Shown here piece after piece: positions 1-13,597 of a DNA stretch of 64,000 bases. Below the pieces are notes generated by a model, which saw only the letters and a program-made list of their open reading frames with translations, made no database searches and had not been told where the DNA came from. The stretch's first letter is position 1. Each line of letters begins with the position of its first letter. The translations under genes were made by a program, and so were the position numbers. Source of the DNA: Scilla litardierei (Eukaryota > Streptophyta > Magnoliopsida > Asparagales > Asparagaceae). The stretch is taken from contig CM061142.1 in the NCBI GenBank assembly GCA_030789695.1, positions 607,671,659 through 607,735,658 of the forward strand, written 5' to 3'.

Positions 1-2
1 GA

Positions 3-1670
3 TCCCTACCTGATAAGTTCTCTGCGAAGATTACGACCATTGAAGAAGTGAGGAACACATCCACCTTGAGATTGGATGAACTTATGGGATCTCTTCAGAC
101 CTATGAAATGAATCTGAAGCTGAACCACAGGGATAAAGGGGTGGCTCTAAAGGTTGAAGTCAGTAAAACATCTAAGCCTGAAAATGACTCGGATATTGAT
201 GATGACATTGATCTGCTGACTAAGAATTTCAACAGAATGATGCAGAAGATAAGTAACAAGGGAAAGAATTACAGATCTGCCAACAAGGAATCAAGACCGT
301 ATCTTCCTACTGCTGGAAAGGCAATCAGTCATTCTGCACAGAAGTATGAGCCAAAGAGTAAGGGTAAATGAATACAGTGCAGGGAGTGCGAAGGTTTCGG
401 TCACATACAGGCCGAATGTGCTAATACCATCAAGAAGAAAAAGGGAAAATCATTAGCTAGTACCTGGAGTGATGAAGATTCTGAAGGAAGTTCTGGAAAT
501 GAAGACAACACTAGCAACTATGTGGCTTTTCCGGCTATTCTTGATGATCAATCTGATGGGTACACCCCTAGCTGTGTTGGACTTAATGTTGCGACAGCTA
601 GTACAACATTGGAGAACAAAACTGTAAATGTCAGTAAGAATGTTAGAAAGAATGTTACAACATTATGTACAACATCATGTACAACATCGACAACCGAATT
701 AGATTCTGAAGTTGACAGCGATGAGGAAGTTAGTGACAATGATCTCCGTACAGCATACCAGATGATGTTTGAAAAATGGATGCAAATCTTTAATATCAAC
801 AAAGTCCTGAAGGATGAGAATGATAGACTGAAGAAAGAGAAGGAGGAGGTCAAAACCGAATGTCTAAAAGCTGAGGGAAACTGTAGAGAATTGGAAAGAA
901 ACTTCAGAAATGTTCTTCTCAGGGCAGAGAAAGCTGAATGTACATTGGAGAAATGGAACTCTGGAAAAGCAAAGCTAGATGATATCTTAAACATGGGTAA
1001 GATTTCTGGAGATCGCACCGGAGTGGGATACCATAGAGGAGCCTTCAATAATGTGTTTGCTGACAGAAGAAGTCAAGTTACCAAAGAACTTGAAAGAATG
1101 GGTCAGCACAAGGGGCATGATCAGAAGAAGAAGCAGACTATATGCGTAAAAGGTGGTCGTCCTGCATGTGCTTACTGCAAGTTCATAGGCCATACTGAGA
1201 GAAACTGTTTCAGTCGCATGCGGCATTGGTCAGAAGGAAGAAATGTTAGACATCCTGATATGAAGATGAAGAAGCAATGGGTCAAGAAGTCTGAATTATA
1301 CAGCAAGAACACTACAGCTTCAGAGAGAACACTTCATGTTGTGACTAATGTTGTAACATTAGATACAACACAGAACAATGTTGCTGCAAATGTTATGACA
1401 CCAGACTCAACATCTCCTCTCGACAATCACTGTGAGCAACCTGTGCCAAAGTCTCATGAATCTTCCTCCAGAATTATCAGAGTGCTATCTCGCCGCTTTG
1501 CTCACTGCTCTTCCTCCACCGGTGCCATTGGATCTTCGCCTGTACCCTCTCCTGCACAGCAATCCACCTCTGCTTCATCTTCTGCTGACTCATCATCTAG
1601 ACCGGTTGACTTTCCTAAAGTTCGTTCACTTCTTAGCCGGTTCCATCGCATCCACGTCCCCAAATTTTGA
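3..1670 (+). pseudogene. gag: Copia gag polyprotein (element D), 5'-truncated by window, one internal stop
   Basis: The reading frame is open from base 3 and continues to a stop at 1668-1670, broken once by TGA at 369-371 just before the first zinc knuckle (CRECEGFGHIQAEC). The N-terminal part resembles the UBN2-type Copia gag domain (LRLDELMGSLQTYEMNL). A Lys/Glu-rich heptad region at about 770-960 predicts a coiled coil. The conserved gag-end motif GKISGDRTGVGYHRG follows. A second CCHC knuckle (CAYCKFIGHTERNC, about 1168-1209) and WVKKSEL come next. In related Copia elements the protease would start here, but the frame instead runs into a Ser/Pro-rich tail and stops. The likely role is capsid/nucleocapsid protein. 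The stop and missing pol argue against activity. Confidence 0.8.
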
Positions 1671-1778
1671 TATGCAGACCACCGAAGCCCCTCTGTCAAC
1701 ACCGCCGATGTTTTTCTACTCTCCAACTTCTTTTCGGCCCCTCAGTGCTCGACTCGGATGTGAGATGTGAGGCTAGCT

Positions 1779-1960
1779 GAAAGGGGGAGAATTTGGTGTC
1801 TTTTCTGAATAATTTTGATGCCTCTTCTGAGGTGATCACTGCTCGGGTTGTTCTAGTAAGGGGGAGTATGTAGTTTGGATTATTGTGGCTCAAAGGGGGA
1901 GAATATGTGCTTGGTTGGTGCTTTCTTTGGGTTGTGCCACATAATGCCAAAGGGGGAGAT
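1779..1960 (+). other. Cluster of polypurine tracts of element D
   Basis: Four near-identical purine tracts of the form AAGGGGGAG(A) occur at about 1779, 1857, 1889 and 1950. The last one directly abuts the 3' LTR and is the expected plus-strand primer. Repeated polypurine tracts are typical of Sirevirus-type Copia elements. Confidence 0.8.
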
Positions 1961-3548
1961 TGTTAGGGTTGAATTCTGCTGATATTTGTTGGCATTAGTG
2001 GCACAATTGCTGGAGAGCTCAGTCTGCAGAATCAGAGTTATTTTTGAGCAGTTTGAGCAAAATGTTGAACATTATGTTGAACGACATTATGTTCAACATT
2101 CGAATCTGGAATAATTGTTCGTATTCAGAAACGCTACTTTGGTCTATAAATGTGTCATGGTGATCTCAGATCTGATTTGTAGCCTAGAATATCGGAGGTT
2201 CCTGATTTGATTGTTTCCATATATTTGGTGAGATTTTTATACTCCTTCTTACCCGAATTAGTTCCTTAATTGATGGAGGTTTGTTGAGAATTTTTGGGAA
2301 TCTGGTTTGTTCCTAAATTGATGGAAGGAAATATTTGCTGAGATTTATTGGTTTTATTTACCAGAAATAGTTCCTTATTCTATGGGCAAAATATCCGCAT
2401 GAGATTTGTTTTAATCTTTTTACCCGAAATAGATTCGGTGGTTCCTTGAATATGTGATTCCTTACCCGAAGTGATCCTACAAATATTGGTGGATATTCTG
2501 CATTAAAAAGGAAGTTATTTACCTGGATATAGTGTTTTCAAAATCTGGTTGGTTTCATAACTGAATGGTATATGCGATTGAAGATTTGTGATGTTGAAGA
2601 TTTTTTAAATGAATGGTTTCAGATCTTACAGTATTGTTTAGATCTTCTCCAGATACGCTGTTGGATGCAGGTATGCATAAGATTTGCTGACGAAGGTGAA
2701 TGAAAGGATCAATCCACAACCGAGGTATGAAAGATCCACTAACAAATGAATGTTTATGAAATGTTGTACAAAATGTCATATGAAATGTTGAACGTGCTGT
2801 TCTATCTTCTGAGATCTGTTCCTGTGGATTTCTTTGTTACTGTTTGATTTTAACGGTTGATTGAGGATAAGGCTCGTTGTTAATTTGAAGATAGGAGCTA
2901 TCGTGTTAAATGGTTTAAGATCCTCTCTTTCAGTTTGGATCGGGTGGTTTTCTCAGTTATATTTGCTGAAGCGGTTTGTAGGTTGGTAAAAGATATTGTT
3001 CGGGTTCAGTTTAGTTTCGACTGCTGAAGATCTTTTCTTATCTGATCTATCTTGCCTTGCTGCTCTTGGGTTGTTCGGAAAATCCTCAGTGATTTTACCA
3101 GAAGAATGGTTGGCTAACCACATAACAACTTTGTAGAGCGATGTTAAAAAGTTGGAAGTTGTTTTGAATTTATTATCGCTTTTGCGGAGGGTGGCTTTTG
3201 GAAAAAGACGATTGAAGAACTCCGGGAGGAGGCCGATGGCTACGCACATAGGATCAAGGGAGTTGATCTAGTCGGTTGTGCAAGGGGAGCTTGCCAAGAA
3301 TACTCCATGGGTTGGTAGAGACCACCCATCACAGTTTGTATTGAGGGGGAGGTTGTTCCTCCTAATAGAATCGCGATAATTAGTGATTGTACTCATTGAT
3401 TATTTTAGTGGAGTATTCTGATTTTCTAGACGGGGCCCAGCAGATGTAGGTGTGCGCACCGAACTGCGTTACCAAGTTTCTTGTGTCACCTTGGTGTTTA
3501 TGTTTTATCTTTGTGTTTTATTTGTCGTGCTTAAGTACAAAACTAACA
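1961..3548 (+). repeat. 3' LTR of element D (1588 bp)
   Basis: The LTR starts TGTTAG immediately after the polypurine tract and ends CTAACA, where satellite sequence resumes. A TATA-like TATAAATG lies at 2145-2152. Between 2060 and 2100 there are alternating AATGTTGAAC and GTTCAACATT motifs. Between 2225 and 2500 there are imperfect direct repeats built on TTACCCGAAATAGTTCC. No credible ORF was seen in this stretch. The other LTR is not in the window, so identity cannot be measured. Confidence 0.82.
2145..2152 (+). promoter_or_regulatory. Probable LTR TATA box (element D)
   Basis: TATAAATG lies about 185 bp into the LTR, in plus orientation, downstream of the inverted AATGTTGAAC motifs. It is a candidate for the U3/R boundary. 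Confidence 0.45.
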
Positions 3549-6500
3549 CCTACCATATTATTTAAATATGTTACAAACAACTTTTGGCAAATTGAAAACC
3601 AAATCTTTGGGTTGAGGAACCAAATGGCCCAAATATTTAGGAAACTAAAGTTTGAAAATCCCACTTAATTTAGCTGGAATGAATAGTCTTCTAGCAAACT
3701 CTCTTTAACTAAAATTAGTAATCTTTAGACTAAGTAGCATAGTTACATGGATCATTCAATAATAAAGATCGCTTGAAACAGTTGAAGTTATGGATAGATG
3801 AAGTCAGGACGAAGACACGGGCCAATAAAATATTTAGATTAAGGATTGGGCGGGGCCGCGCGTGCGCGTACCCCCTCTGCAACAAATTATGACGTCCACT
3901 CTCCCACTTGGGGAGATGGTAGGCCCATGCACCTCCAGAGTGCAATGGTGGCCATGAACCTCGGCCTGGGCCTTCTTGATCACCCAATGACCCCGTCCAG
4001 GTAAGTATGGATCAAAGTTAGCCGTGCAGCCAATTTAATACACATCTCACCCCATCTAATCTCCCCACACTGTCGATGTGAGACTAAACCCTCGTTTCAC
4101 TGGCTTTCTACATTCCATACACACCCATTCTTCCAAGCCCACATTTGGACACAAATTACCACGTACGAGTTAGGTTCATGGGACAACAATAAACAAATGC
4201 CTTACAAAGATGAAAATGTACTCTGATTAACTGAAACTTAATTTGTGCTTGTGACTATGTGGGCGTGGAAACACCTCTACTTGGTCAAATTCGGCCAAGA
4301 AAATAAAAGGTAAAAAATGTCTTGCATAGTAACAGTTGCCTACATACCAAGATTGCCATGTTGAAGTCATCTATAAAATTCAAAGCTGGTATCATAGTTA
4401 AGATGAAAACAAAAAAAACAAACGCATTGCAACAATCCCTCTAACCAACTAAACTTAAAGATGAATATAACCTACAAGAAAAGGATTCAAACTTTCTTAC
4501 GGGAAAAAGAACAAAACATAAATGTTAACAAGATTATAACTCAGCTTTCTGCACCGATCGATGCTCCCGAAAAATTTCTAACTTGATTTACGTTAATCTA
4601 AACTTATCTAAGATGAATGCAACTCACGTGATTAAAAATGAAGCCGAAAATTAGAGAAAAACAAATAACAGCATCGATTAGAGATAATAAACTGGAAGAA
4701 AATGGTAGAACAGTATGATTAAACTAGATAGGCCGGTAAAAAATATTGTTGTTTAAAGTTATTTACCATGGAAAAAGTTAACTGGAATACATAGCTTTTA
4801 TATTTAGAAATTGAAGGGGTTTTGGGTGGTTACATTTCAAATATTACTTATTTTGTAATTTACCATACAAGCCAACCATATTATTTAAATACGTTTCAAA
4901 CAACTTTTGGCAAATTGAAAACCAAATCTTTGGGTTGAAGAACCCAAATGGCCCAAATCTTTTGGAAAATAAAGTTTGAAAATCTCACTTAATTTAGCTG
5001 GAATGAAAAGTCTTCTAGCAAACTCTCTTTAACTTAAATTAGTAATCTTTAGACTAAGTAGCATAGTTACATGAATCATACTATAATAAATATCGCATGA
5101 AACAGTTTAAGTTAGGGATAGATGAAGCCAGGACGAAGACATGGGCCAATAATATATTTAGATTAAGGATTGGGCGAAGCCGCGCGTGCGCGTACCCCCT
5201 CTGCAACAAATTATGATGTCCACTCTCCCACTTGGGCAGATGGTAGGCCCACACACTCCAGAGTGCAATGGAGGCCATGAACCTAGGCCTGGGCCTTCTT
5301 GATCACCCAATGACCCCGTCCAGGTAAGTATCGATCAAGGTTAGCCGTGCATAAAATTTAATACACATCGTACCCCATCTAATCTCCCCACACTGTCGAT
5401 GTGGGACTAAACCCTCGTTTCACTGGCTTTCTACAGTCCATACACACCCAATCTTCCAAGCCCACATTTGGACACAAATTACCATGTACGAGTTAGGTTC
5501 ATGGGACAACAATAAACAAATGCCTTACAAAGATGAAAAATGTACTCTGATTAACTGAAACTTAATTTGTGCTTGTGACTATGTGGGCGTGGAAACACCT
5601 CTACTTGGTCAAATTCGGCCAAGAAAATAAAAGGAAAAAACGTCTTGAATGGTAACGTTTGCCTACATACCAAGATTGCCATGTTGAAGTCATCTATAAA
5701 ATGCAAAGCTGGTATCATAGTTAAGATGAAAACAAAAAAACAAACGCATTGCAACAATCCATCTAACCAACTAAACTCAAAGATGAATATAACCTACAAG
5801 AAAAGGATTCAAACCTTCTTACGGGAAAAAAAAACAAAACATAAACGTTAACAATATTATACCACTCTTTTCTGCACCGATCGATACTCGTGAAAGATTT
5901 CTAACTTGATTTACGTTAATCTAAACTAATCTAAGATGAATGTAACTCACGTGATTAAAATGAAGCCGAAAATTAGAGAAAAACAAATAACAGCATCGAT
6001 TAGAGATAATAAACTAGAAGAAAATGGTAGAACGGTATGATTAAACTAGATAGGCCGGTAAACAATATTGTTGTTTAAACTTATTTACCTTGGAAAAAGT
6101 TAACTGGAATACATAGCTTTTATAGTTAGAAATTGAAGGGGGTTTAGGTATTTACTTTTCAAATATTACTTATTTTGAAATTTACCATACAGGCCTACCA
6201 TATTATTTACATACGTTACAAACAACTTTTGGCAAATTGAAAACCAAATCTTTGGGTTGAGGAACCCAAATGGCCCAAATCTTTTGGAAAATTACGTTTG
6301 AAAATCCAACTTAATTTAGCTGGAATGAAAAGTCTTCTAGCAAACTCTCTTTAACTAAAATTAGTAATCTTTAGACTAAGTAGCATAGTTACATGGATCA
6401 TACTATAATAAAGATCGCATGAAACAGTTTAAGTTATGGATAGATGAAGCCAGGACGAAGAAATGGGCCAATAATATATTTAGATTAAGGATTGGGCGGG

Positions 6501-9500
6501 GGCCGCGCGTGCGCGTACCCCCTCTGCAACAAATTATGACGTCCACTCTCCCACTTGGGCAGATGGTAGGCCCACACACTCCAGAGTGCAATGGAGGCCA
6601 TGAACCTAGGCCTGGGCCTTCTTGATCACCCAATGACCCCGTCCAGGTAAGTATGGATCAAGGTTAGCCGTGCATCCAATTTAATACACATCTCACCCCA
6701 TCTAATCTCCCCACACTGTCGATGTGGGACTAAACCCTCGTTTCACTGGCTTTCTACATTCCATACACACCCATTCTTCCAAGCCCACATTTGGACACAA
6801 ATTACCACGTACGAGTTAGGTTCATGGGACAACAATAAACAAATGCCTTACAAAGATGAAAATGTACTCTGATTAACTGAAACTTAATTTGTGCTTATGA
6901 CTATGTGGGCATGGAAACACCTCTACTTGGTCAAATTCGGCCAAGAAAATAAAAGGTAAAAAATGTCTTGCATAGTAACATTTGCCTACATACCAAGATT
7001 GCCATGTTGAAGTCATCTATAAAATGCAAAGCTGGTATCATAGTTAAGATGAAAAAAAAAAACAAACGCATTGCAACAATCCATCTAACCAACTAAACTC
7101 AAAGATGAATATAACCTACAAGAAAAGGATTCAAACCTTCTTACGGGAAAAAAAACAAAACATAAACGTTAACAAGATTATACCACTGTTTTCTGCACCG
7201 ATCGATACTCGTGAAAGATTTCTAACTTGATTTACGTTAATCTAAACTAATCTAAGATGAATGTAACTCACGTGATTAAAATGAAGCCGAAAATTAGAGA
7301 AAAACAAATAACAGCATCGATTAGAGATAATAAACTAGAAGAAAATGGTAGAACGGTATGATTAAACTAGATAGGCCGGTAAACAATATTGTTGTTTAAA
7401 CTTATTTACCTTGGAAAAAGTTAACTGGAATACATAGCTTTTATAGTTAGAAATTGAAGGGGTTTTGGGTATTTACTTTTCAAATATTACTTATTTTGAA
7501 ATTTACCATACAAGCCTACCATATTATTTACATACGTTACAAACAACTTTTGGCAAATTGAAAACCAAATCTTTGGGTTGAGGAACCCAAATGGCCCAAA
7601 TCTTTTGGAAAATTACGTTTGAAAATCCCACTTAATTTAGCTGGAATGAAAAGTCTTCTAGCAAACTCTCTTTAACTAAAATTAGTAACATTTAGACTAA
7701 GTAGCACAATTACATGGATCATTCAATAATAAAGATCGCTTGAAACAGTTGAAGTTATGGATAGATGAAGTCAGGACGAAGACACGGGGCAATAAAATAT
7801 TTAGATTAAGGATGGGCGGGGCCGCGCGTGCACGTACCCCCTCTGCAACAAATTTTGACGTCCACTCTCCCACTTGGGGAGATGGTAGGCCCACGCACCT
7901 CCAGAGTGCAATGGAGGCCATGAACCTCGGCCTGGGCCTTCTTGATCACCCAATGACCCCATTCAGGTAAGTATGGATCAAAGTTAGCCGTGCATCCACT
8001 TTAATACACATCTCACCCCATCTAATCTCCCCACACTGTCGATGTGGGACTAAACCCTCGTTTCACTGGCTTTCTATAGTCCATACACACCCAATCTTAC
8101 AAGCCCACATTTAGACACAAATTACCACATACGAGTTAGGTTCATGGGACTACAATAAACAAATGCCTTACAAAGATGAAAAATGTACTCTGATTAACTG
8201 AAACTTATTTGTGCTTGTGACTTTGTAGGCGTGGAAACACCCCTACTTGGTCAAATTAGGCCATGAAAATAAAAGGAAAAAAACTTCTTGCATAGTAACA
8301 TTTGCCAACATACCAAGATTGCCATGTTGAAGTCATCTATTAAATGCAAAGCTAGGATCATAGTTAAGATGAAAACAAAAAAAACAAACGCATTGCAACA
8401 ATCCCTCTAACCAACTAAACTTAAAGATGAATATAACCTACTAGAAAAGGATTCAAACTTTCTTACGGGAAAAAGAACAAAACATAAATGTTAACAAGAT
8501 TATAACTCAGCTTTCTGCACCGATCGATGCTCCCGAAAAATTTCTAACTTGATTTACGTTAATCTAAACTTATCTAAGATGAATGCAACTCACGTGATTA
8601 AAAATGAAGCCGAAAATTAGAGAAAAACAAATAACAGCATCGATTAGAGATAATAAGCTGGAAGAAAATGGTAGAACAGTATGATTATACTAGATAGGCC
8701 GGTAAAAAATATTGTTGTTTAAAGTTATTTACCATGGAAAAAGTTAACTGGAATACATTGCTTTTATATTTAGAAATTGAAGGGGTTTTGGGTGGTTACA
8801 TTTCAAATATTACTTATTTTGTAATTTACCATACAAGCCAACCATATTATTTAAATACGTTTCAAACAACTTTTGGCAAATAGAAAACCAAATCTTCGGG
8901 TTGAAGAACCCAAATGGCCCAAATATTTTGGAAAATAAAGTTTGAAAATCTCACTTAATTTAGCTGGAATGAAAAGTCTTCTAGCAAACTCTCTTTAACT
9001 AAAATTAGTAATCTTTAGACTAAGTAGCATAGTTACATGGATCATACTATAATAAAGATCGCATGAAACAGTTTAAGTTATGGATAGATGAAGCCAGGAC
9101 GAAGACATGGGCCAATAATATATTTAGATTAAGGATTGGGCGGGGGCCGCGCGTGCGCGTACCCCCTCTGCAACAAATTATGACGTCCACTCTCCCACTT
9201 GGGCAGATGGTAGGCCCACACACCTCCAGAGTGCAATGGAGGCCATGAACCTAGGCCTGGGCCTTCTTGATCACCCAATGACCCCGTCCAGGTAAGTATG
9301 GATCAAGGTTAGCCGTGCATCAAATTTAATACACATCTTACCCCATCTAATCTCCCCACACTGTCGATGTGGGATTAAACCCTCGTTTCACTGGCTTTCT
9401 ACAATCCATACACACCCAATCTTCCAAGCCCACATTTGGACACAAATTACCACGTACGAGTTAGGTTCATGGGACAACAATAAACAAATGCCTTACAAAG

Positions 9501-12023
9501 ATGAAAAATGTACTCTGATTAACTGAAACTTAATTTGTGCTTGTGACTATGTGGGCGTGGAAACACCTCTGCTTGGTCAAATTCGGCCAAGAAAATAAAA
9601 GGAAAAAATGTCATGAATGGTAATGTTTGCCTACATACCAAGATTGCCATGTTGAAGTCATCTATAAAATGCAAAGCTGGTATCATAGTTAAGATGAAAA
9701 CAAAAAAAACAAACGCATTGTAACAATCCATCTAACCAACTAAACTCAAAAATGAATATAACCTACAAGAAAAGGATTCAAACTTTCTTACGGGAAAAAA
9801 AAACAAAACATAAACGTTAACAAAATTATACCACTGTTTTCTTCACCGATCGATACTCGTGAAAGATTTCTAACTTGATTTACGTTAATCTAAACTAATC
9901 TAAGATGAATGTAACTCACGTGATTAAAATGAAGCCGAAAATTAGAGAAAAACAAATAATAACATCGATTAGAGATAATAAACTAGAAGAAAATGGTAGA
10001 ACGGTATGATTAAACTAGATAGGCCGGTAAACAATATTGTTGTTTAAACTTATTTACCTTGGAAAAAGTTAACTGGAATACATAGCTTTTATAGTTAGAA
10101 ATTGAAGGGGTTTTGGGTATTTACTTTTCAAATATTACTTATTTTGAAATTTACCATACAAGCCTACCCTATTATTTACATACGTTACAAACAACTTTTG
10201 GCAAATTGAAAACCAAATCTTTGGGTTGAGGAACCCAAATGGCCCAAATCTTTTGGAAAATTACGTTTGAAAATCCCACTTAATTTAGCTGGAATGAAAA
10301 GTCTTCTAGCAAACTCTCTTTAACTAAAATTAGTAACCTTTAGACTAAGTAGCATAGTTACATGGATCATTCAATAATAAAGATCGCTTGAAACAGTTGA
10401 AGTTATGGATAGATGAAGTCAGGACGAAGACACGGGCCAATAAAATATTTAGATTAAGGATGGGCGGGGCCGCGCGTGCGCGTTCCCCCTCTGCAACAAA
10501 TTATGACGTCCACTCTCCCACTTCGGGAGATGGTAGGCCCACGCACCTCCAGAGTGCAATGGAGGACATGAACCTCGGCCTGAGCCTTCTTGATCACCCA
10601 ATGACCCCGTCCAGGTAAGTATGGATCAAAGTTAGCCGTGCATCCAATTTAATACACATCTCACCCCATCTAATCTCCCCACACTGTCGATGTGGGACTA
10701 TACCCTCATTTCACTGGCTTTCTATAGTCCATACACACCAAATCTTGCAAGCCCACATTTAGACACAAATTACCACGTACGAGTTAGGTTCATGGGACCA
10801 CAATAAACAAATGCCTTACAAAGATGAAAAATGTACTCTGATTAACTGAAACTTATTTGTGCTTGTGACTTTGTAGGCGTGGAAACACCTTTACTTGGTC
10901 AAATTAGGCCAAGAAAATAAAAGGAAAAAACGTCTTGCATAGTAACATTTGCCAACATACCAAGATTGCCATGTTGAAGTCATCTATTAAATGCAAAGCT
11001 AGGATCATAGTTAAGATGAAAACAAAAAAACCAAAAGCATTGCAACAATCCCTCTAACCAACTAAACTTAAAGATGAATATAACCTACAAGAAAAGTATT
11101 CAAACTTTCTTACGGGAAAAAGAACAAAACATAAATGTTAACAAGATTATAACTCAGCTTTCTGCACCGATCGATGCTCCTGAACAATTTCTAACTTGAT
11201 TTACGTTAATCTAAACTTATCTAAGATGAATGCAACTCACGTGATTAAAAATGAAACCGAAAATTAGAGAAAAACAAATAACAGCATCGATTAGAGATAA
11301 TAAACTGGAAGAAAATGGTAGAACAGTATGATTAAACTAGATAGGCCGGTAAAAAATATTGTTGTTTAAAGTTATTTACCATGGAAAAAGTTAACTGGAA
11401 TACATAGCTTTTATATTTAGAAATTGAAGGGGTTTTGGGTGGTTACATTTCAAATATTACTTATTTTTTAATTTACCATACAAGCCAACCATATTATTTA
11501 AATACGTTTCAAACAACTTTTGGCAAATTGAAAACCAAATCTTTGGGTTGAAGAACCCAAATGGCCCAAATCTTTTGGAAAATAAAGTTTGAAAATCTCA
11601 CTTAATTTAGCTGGAATGAAAAGTCTTCTAGCAAACTCTCTTTAACTAAAATTAGTAATCTGTAGACTAAGTAGCATAGTTACATGGATCATACTATAAT
11701 AAAGATCGCATGAAACAGTTTAAGTTATGGATAGATGAAGCAAGGACGAAGACATGGGCCAATAATATATTTAGATTAAGGATTGGGCGGGGGCTGCGCG
11801 TGCGCATACCCCCTCTGCAACAAATTATGATGTCCACTCTCCCACTTGGGCAGATGGTAGGCCCACACACCTCCAGAGTGCAATGGAGGCCATGAACCTA
11901 GGCCTGGGCCTTCTTGATCACCCAATGACCCCGTCCAGGTAAGTATGGATCAAGGTTAGCCGTGCATCAAATTTAATACACATCTTACCCCATCTAATCT
12001 CCCCACACTGTCGATGTGGGACT
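3549..12023. repeat. 1.32-kb satellite array, block 1 (about 6.4 units)
   Basis: The same sequence recurs every 1320-1325 bp: the landmark TGTCGATGTGGG is found at 4071, 5394, 6717, 8037, 9362, 10685 and 12009. Units are AT-rich except for a GC-rich island (GGGCGGGGCCGCGCGTGCGC) followed by a perfect splice-donor-like CAGGTAAGT. Two sequence variants can be told apart: S1 has GCATGAAACAGTTTAAG and ACCTAGGCC, S2 has GCTTGAAACAGTTGAAG and ACCTCGGCC. Order here is S2 S1 S1 S2 S1 S2 S1. Two hairpins are conserved in most units: TTTGGGTT/AACCCAAA and CCCACA/TGTGGG. ORFs of 60-85 codons inside units differ in frame between units and are not considered genes. Confidence 0.95.
12019..12023. other. 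Target-site duplication GGACT, left copy (element A)
   Basis: GGACT precedes the LTR start TGTCGG and is repeated at 21081-21085 after the LTR end CCAACA. The sequence on both sides joins into one normal satellite unit. Confidence 0.93.
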
Positions 12024-12575
12024 TGTCGGATCCTGTCAAAACAGCGTTGTTAGGATCGAAATAAAGTAGAGACTTACGTTTGCGTATGCAGCACGGTAGT
12101 CTCTGAACTTTGCCCTCGGATTCGCCACAAAGGTTGATACTTCGTCACGGAGGATCGAAGCAGAGTTTCACCGCCTAAATCTCTAACTAGAAGAGGATTT
12201 TAATGGAAGGGAGATGAAGAACATAAGGATGCCTTATGTAAACTTATGGCATGGAAAAAAGTGTGAATGAATGCCTTACCCTTGGGTCCTATTTATAGGC
12301 TTTAGGGGTAGTTATTGTAGGAAATAACTAAATATAAGCTTATTAGCCTATATTAGCACATTCATTTATCTTCTTCTTTATCCACTTATCAAGTGCCATT
12401 TTGCACTTATAAAGTGGCTTTTTCCACTTATCGAGTTGCTTTTTCCATTTATCGAGTGGTCCTTTTCACACAAGAAAAGGTTCCCTTCGCACACGCCTTC
12501 GTGCACGCGACATCTGAGGTCCGTATACCCTCATACATCCCCTCATGGGTGTATTTATATCGTCCATATCCAACA
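12024..12575 (-). repeat. 3' LTR of element A
   Basis: It runs TGTCGG...CCAACA on the plus strand and is the same length as the partner at 20529-21080. A minus-strand TATAAATAG lies near 12290. Because the element reads on the minus strand, this is its 3' LTR. Confidence 0.93.
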
Positions 12576-12592
12576 TCTCCCACTCACACTTG
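12576..12592 (-). other. Polypurine tract of element A
   Basis: On the minus strand the sequence CAAGTGTGAGTGGGAGA directly precedes the LTR, the expected position of the plus-strand primer. Confidence 0.75.
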
Positions 12593-13597
12593 AGGGGATT
12601 GTAAGGAAACTTATTTTCCTCTAACTCTTCTGTTTATCATACCGAGAAATAGGCCGTGTGACCGTCATGCGCATAGAGTCCGCTGTTGTGCACTTGTTAG
12701 AGATACACAACACTCCTCGAGGTGCAAAGTTGAGTAGATCAACGCATGCTTTACCCTAGATTATTTCTTCACATTTCTTATACTTTATATTCAACAATTG
12801 AATCCCATCTGGATTGCAATTGGCTGGCCAGCTTTGAATCTTTAAAGTCCAAATGTGAATGCGAAATTAATCTTCCTCTTCTTGCGATCGTTTCGATCTT
12901 GACTTGACTTGCTTTTCTAACATGCCCCGTCGGACCGAATTAACCATAGTCCATAAGTAACATGCTAAGATAGCAATCACCCGGTCAAATCTAAAGGAAC
13001 CAATTAGAGTCCATAAGGGTAATGTATTAAGACCCATGTGGTCTTTGGGTCTCACATAATAGTAAACTTATTTACTATTCTAACCCAATGGTCAAAAATG
13101 CATACGTAGTATGAATACGTATTACAACATTGATCCTTTCCCAGGGAGTGCATGTCTCAATGATGTTGTAAGGATGATGATCAGACACCACAATGTCTGA
13201 ATTTGAGTCCCTTTTTCTACTCAAATAATCCTTTGGACTCACATCCCGCATTTAGACAGATAGGATTTCAAAATCCTCTTAGATCTTCTGTAAGCATCCA
13301 TATGATGCAGATCTTTCATGCGACCATTTTGTTTAAGTCATGACTCTAAATCATCCGTCTAATGATTTTGACTTTAAACAGGTCTCATCTCTATTCTATC
13401 CGTCTGATAGAATAAGGCGGTTGCTCATGTGAGAGAGCCAACCTCAATCTGTCCGACATACTAGAAAGTATAGCTGAGATTTCAAAAAAAATGTACACAA
13501 AAATTTCTCAAGAAATTCATATGCAATGTTTGAAAAAGAACTTATTCTTTTATTATATTTGATCATTTACAGACATGGGAATTTATATTGGTACAAC
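12593..13597 (-). other. 3' untranslated stretch of element A
   Basis: About 1 kb lies between the end of RNase H and the polypurine tract. It is AT-rich with no credible ORF. A short minus-strand ORF at 12867-13055 has no recognisable domain. No nested insertion was seen. Confidence 0.6.

Larger units (their letters stand above)
1..3548 (+). mobile_element. Copia LTR element D, 3' part (gag remnant + 3' LTR)
   Basis: Only the right part of this element is in the window: gag coding sequence from base 3, a cluster of polypurine tracts, then a full 3' LTR whose ends are TGTTAG...CTAACA. No protease, integrase, reverse transcriptase or RNase H lies between gag and the polypurine tract, so pol is absent. 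It ends inside the satellite: the base after the LTR continues a satellite unit (CCTACCATATT...). The 5' LTR and left target duplication are outside the window. Lineage by general resemblance is Sirevirus-like Copia (long gag, several AAAGGGGGAGA tracts). The orientation follows from gag and the polypurine tract. Confidence 0.85.
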
